From the IMG/VR virus record IMGVR_UViG_3300032360_000053, positions 1 through 22,882 of that record: a stretch of DNA of 22,882 bases. The stretch is one strand, 5' to 3'. The stretch comes from a virus. The translations under genes and the position numbers were made by a program. Each line of letters begins with the position of its first letter. The first letter of the stretch is position 1. Of this stretch, positions 21,101-22,882 are shown one piece after another. The notes beneath the pieces are model-generated. The model made no database searches and was not told where the DNA came from. It saw only the letters and a list, made by a program, of their open reading frames with translations.

Positions 21101-21751
21101 CTCATTTAATGTATTGTGAGTCCTCTTGCCTGCATTGTAAGCATCCTCTTCCTCGGATGTGTTTGGATCCTTAAAGAAGAAGTCTCCCTCATCTTCAACA
21201 ACCTGACTAACAAATTGTGGATCCACCCAAGGTGTTGGAGTTCTAACATTATCCTTAGGGTACGAACCATCTTCATTGTAGCGAAAGTATTTATCGTCAC
21301 TCAATGTATTGAACGCCTTACCAAGGTGTCTTCCAAACTCCTCATAGAGTGCTGGATTAGTAGCAACATCTTGAACAGATACGCCACGCTTCTCAGCAAA
21401 ATCTTCTAGCTCTACAAGCTCCTGCTCTTTAGTTAGGTTTGGTTGTGCATAAGCATCGTCACCAACTCGGCTCTTAATAAGGTCAGCCCAACCTTGATCT
21501 GAAGATATGGATGCACCAACACTATTAACAACTGGACCTGCCACGTTAGGACCTGCAACGAGATCCTCCGTGACAGCTGAGTCATAAACGGTATCAACAA
21601 TATCGAGAACACCTTTGGCTGCCTCTTCTGTTTGAGGACCAACATTAAGGAGATCAATAAGATCCCCTAATGCGCCCGTCGCCTCTCCCTTTCTCTTAAA
21701 GGGTGCAACTTGTTGTTGCCCCTTAACGGTAGCGGTACTTGTATAAGCCAT
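18197..21751 (-). CDS. Virion-type (N4 vRNAP-like) single-subunit RNA polymerase
   Basis: An 1184-residue protein in which I find the single-subunit RNA polymerase motifs in order. Motif A: EIDGLTNGMAHSAW with D702. Motif B: AKKPVMIFGYG with K814 and Y822 (spacing eight) and G823. A segment LNHANDSININ (983-993) matches the HSxDxSH element before motif C, and motif C: VFDGLFVTP with D1023. An upstream YDYFYGVNNR (565-574) fits the DxxGR/TxxGR position. D702-K814 is 112 residues, against 111 (D559-K670) in the N4 mini-vRNAP. N4 vRNAP is about 3500 residues with a polymerase core of 1106; this protein is close to the core alone. It lies last in the leftward block at the convergent boundary, as gp50 does in N4. 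AGGAG precedes the ATG. I infer it is packaged and injected to transcribe early genes. Confidence 0.82.
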   Translation of the reverse strand: MAYTSTATVKGQQQVAPFKRKGEATGALGDLIDLLNVGPQTEEAAKGVLDIVDTVYDSAVTEDLVAGPNVAGPVVNSVGASISSDQGWADLIKSRVGDDAYAQPNLTKEQELVELEDFAEKRGVSVQDVATNPALYEEFGRHLGKAFNTLSDDKYFRYNEDGSYPKDNVRTPTPWVDPQFVSQVVEDEGDFFFKDPNTSEEEDAYNAGKRTHNTLNETLNANLYGASVQDVIAKKMASEGTHSAESIAEFMTKFVTSYASIAEQNPNAGRAWSDIMFHSVLAQTRNNTWKARLRDEQSDSVEREDQDHSDAMTGIADDSQIGHMILDSMGATESSPKEKSLAGSLARNIVSNTFSEKEDGADNLWEDKLFEIETVQSTSEEGPKTNHLITLTHKGQMFADRLQDLTEQLIPSSVRDVRYEKKQSMLKDVIPRGHRGLKGLPHGSLEEKLDHINVQENTPVTIHAPTAAAIKAILFNPNAVNLLNGPKFLKIKGDGNNNKGTVGRRVGYVLRRNSRSQLLDEAGNVTNDPQFAEKIDDMSDTVKDSAFKKDLQWAERNAGGKPFYYDYFYGVNNRMSVDQTVGNFQHSKLARSMIAAGIPSIYNLTGPNSEYNKTVMKAGIMKRFGFDKEDVEAAAREYDTHIASFTNALNDLQGDGAIKAMELAGKHEGWASLAAMAEAVEFQKAIDAGHNYYSSGFLTEIDGLTNGMAHSAWQSGDIKLAGATNLFADKQYMIWKEGDKKFDDAYEMLDDELKKNLRWLWSEDGKRKGFKGTITEQTSAAFKTILRGANSKNFRDAMSLIGEQGGILGRSFAKKPVMIFGYGAGPARILESVQSFMTDLFAEKPHLRDTLLESGIDIEKDFILPLGVSMAEAVGQKFGIVKELGNALSTAASIAHRQDFTLSIPTTAGYRINLGKREVSIDPESRTRYSFATGRHTVDKETGEMKPVKKQGSSWMTKKEFNYWAAGLDPDSLKAASQITVMLNHANDSININRAMSNMDKRILARGRGKMGMAGNTALQVFDGLFVTPLQAGEYTKEMNDVFRQLNVDSSHVMNVFDSLTFELGNDGRRILDPVPGTRRPADVGLSRTKESMDLQRYKRRLKPLAAADAEANGVSTWNSRYDGDAFDWHTPDMSDDSGNFIMGSKTLREKLFYIEAQRKQMDKDITHIRQFFWDKSSTKYARS

Positions 21752-21774
21752 CTATAACTCCTGTGTTATTTAGT

Positions 21775-22882
21775 TCATTCAACGAACCAATCTTTAACGC
21801 CCTTCTCTGTTCCAAGTATAGGGATTTCTTTAGCAAGGTATTTATTCCTTAGCTCTTCATTGCCTTCAAGCTGAGCCATAAATAGCCTTTGAAGATTCTT
21901 ACCGTGTTGGAATGTTGGACCAGCAAATCCTTCCGTAGCATCAAGCACGTGTCCAGTAACGGACTTGTGACCTGTGTCATACAAAGGACTGATAGCATCA
22001 AGGAACTTCTCTGGAGTGCCAAGCAATCCTGAAGAAGAGATGCCTCTCTGTACATAGCCCTTGTCTGTTATCCATCCGGGTCTTCCGTCGTACTTCCATT
22101 CGTCTTTAAGCATCTGACTAATGAAGCCCATCATTATCATTGTAGCTGCAATAGCTACTGCATTATACTGAGCTGTTGGATCAGCGCTCTTAACTTTCTT
22201 CCAGATCTTAGGTAGAATGTGTGCAGTAAATACAGACATGAAACCATTATACTGTGTGAACAACCTGTAGTGTGGATTAGAATACCACATAGGTCTATTC
22301 ATAGCTTCTGGATGAGCAATAGCATTATCAACCCAACTCATACGAGCAATGTCCATAGTGTCTAAGAACTTTGGATCTGCATTGATAAGATTAGTATAAA
22401 GATCTTCAGGAGATAGTTTGTTAACTTCCTCTTCGCCACCAAGTCTTTCAGTGACTGTCTTAAGAACGTCAGAGTATCTCTTAGATGTAGCATCCGGATC
22501 GATATTCAACTCTCTCAACCTACCGAAAGCGTCTTGGAACAGGCCACTGTTTCTTCCCGGGTGTCCGGGTGGGAACATACCTATAATCTCCAAGTCTCCA
22601 ACAATAGCATCGTTAGCTAAAGATAGTCGAGCAACCCTTGTAGCATCCGTGTATAGTTTCAAACCATTCATAAGGAAGAAGGCTTTCATAAACCTTTCTT
22701 TAATCTTGGATGTCTTGTACACAGCTTCATCAATACCTACTTGACCAATCGCACCGTGCTTTCCTGTACCGTAACCGTACCTGTAGAAGTCAGCAACATT
22801 CCTGACGTACTCGTCACGAGTAATGCCAGACTTTGGATTGATGTAAGACCAAGCGTCCTTACCTTGCATACTATAATGTTTG
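21775..22882 (-). CDS. Probable internal virion/ejection protein (5' end outside window)
   Basis: The frame remains open to the window edge (at least four codons beyond the ATG at 22869), so this is the C-terminal part, about 368 residues, of a larger protein. It has helical charged regions, an aromatic segment (RPMWYSNPHYRLFTQYNGF), a hydrophobic stretch (NAVAIAATMIMMGFISQML) and glycine-rich turns. This composition and its place immediately upstream of the virion polymerase in a leftward block suggest a large internal or ejection protein, by analogy with podoviruses; I have no diagnostic motif. It ends 23 bases before the polymerase gene. In N4 the equivalent N-terminal portion is fused to the polymerase, so this could be a split counterpart. 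Confidence 0.6.
   Translation of the reverse strand, partial: KHYSMQGKDAWSYINPKSGITRDEYVRNVADFYRYGYGTGKHGAIGQVGIDEAVYKTSKIKERFMKAFFLMNGLKLYTDATRVARLSLANDAIVGDLEIIGMFPPGHPGRNSGLFQDAFGRLRELNIDPDATSKRYSDVLKTVTERLGGEEEVNKLSPEDLYTNLINADPKFLDTMDIARMSWVDNAIAHPEAMNRPMWYSNPHYRLFTQYNGFMSVFTAHILPKIWKKVKSADPTAQYNAVAIAATMIMMGFISQMLKDEWKYDGRPGWITDKGYVQRGISSSGLLGTPEKFLDAISPLYDTGHKSVTGHVLDATEGFAGPTFQHGKNLQRLFMAQLEGNEELRNKYLAKEIPILGTEKGVKDWFVE

Noticed and set aside
1-22882. CRISPR arrays, insertion sequences, integrase or attachment sites
   Set aside because: No regular spaced repeats, transposase, integrase or direct-repeat attachment signature was found on reading both strands.

Overview
This window is part of a lytic tailed-phage genome, most likely a podovirus of a Gram-negative, probably marine, bacterium. 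The phage assignment rests on tightly packed genes joined by ATGA/TAATG overlaps, a T7-type RNA polymerase, a phage recombination and replication set, and a convergent late block on the minus strand. A Gram-negative host is suggested by homologues of inner-membrane SbmA/BacA and ExbB/TolQ proteins. The adenosylcobalamin-dependent ribonucleotide reductase and PhoH-like gene are common in marine phages. The overall plan (rightward early/middle genes meeting a leftward block whose last gene encodes a virion-type RNA polymerase) resembles the N4 group, but the content is mosaic.

Layout of the plus strand: 1-1558 holds small, mostly unrecognised genes plus a DUF3310 gene. 1629-4070 is an 813-residue single-subunit RNA polymerase. 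4071-4471 is a structured non-coding region with a long dyad, two good terminators and an AT-rich tract. 4472-10794 is a DNA-metabolism block: ssDNA-binding protein, PhoH-like ATPase, PD-(D/E)XK nuclease, RadD-like helicase, Toprim primase, YqaJ exonuclease, RusA and endonuclease VII resolvases. 10781-12724 is a class II ribonucleotide reductase. 12931-17006 is a membrane cassette: ClpP-fold membrane-anchored protease, SbmA/BacA-like peptide transporter, ExbB/TolQ-like channel subunit, ExbD/TolR-like partner with a beta-rich domain, a two-TM protein and a complete-triad ClpP-like protease. 17021-18144 holds small genes. A bidirectional terminator at 18146-18193 separates the two strands.

Minus strand: 21775-22882 is the 3' part of a probable internal virion protein, followed by 18197-21751, an 1184-residue protein in which I read the single-subunit RNA polymerase motifs A (D702), B (K814...Y822-G823) and C (D1023). 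I therefore call it an N4 vRNAP-like polymerase. If both polymerases are active, the packaged enzyme could transcribe early genes on entry and the 813-residue enzyme could take over later. The DNA block would then replicate and recombine the genome, fed by the reductase.

The two strongest leads are the compact, stand-alone virion-type polymerase coexisting with an intact T7-type polymerase, and the SbmA/ExbB/ExbD/ClpP envelope cassette, for which I know no described phage function. A 40-bp near-identical repeat, read in the same frame, links the RNA polymerase gene to the C-terminus of the ExbD-like gene.
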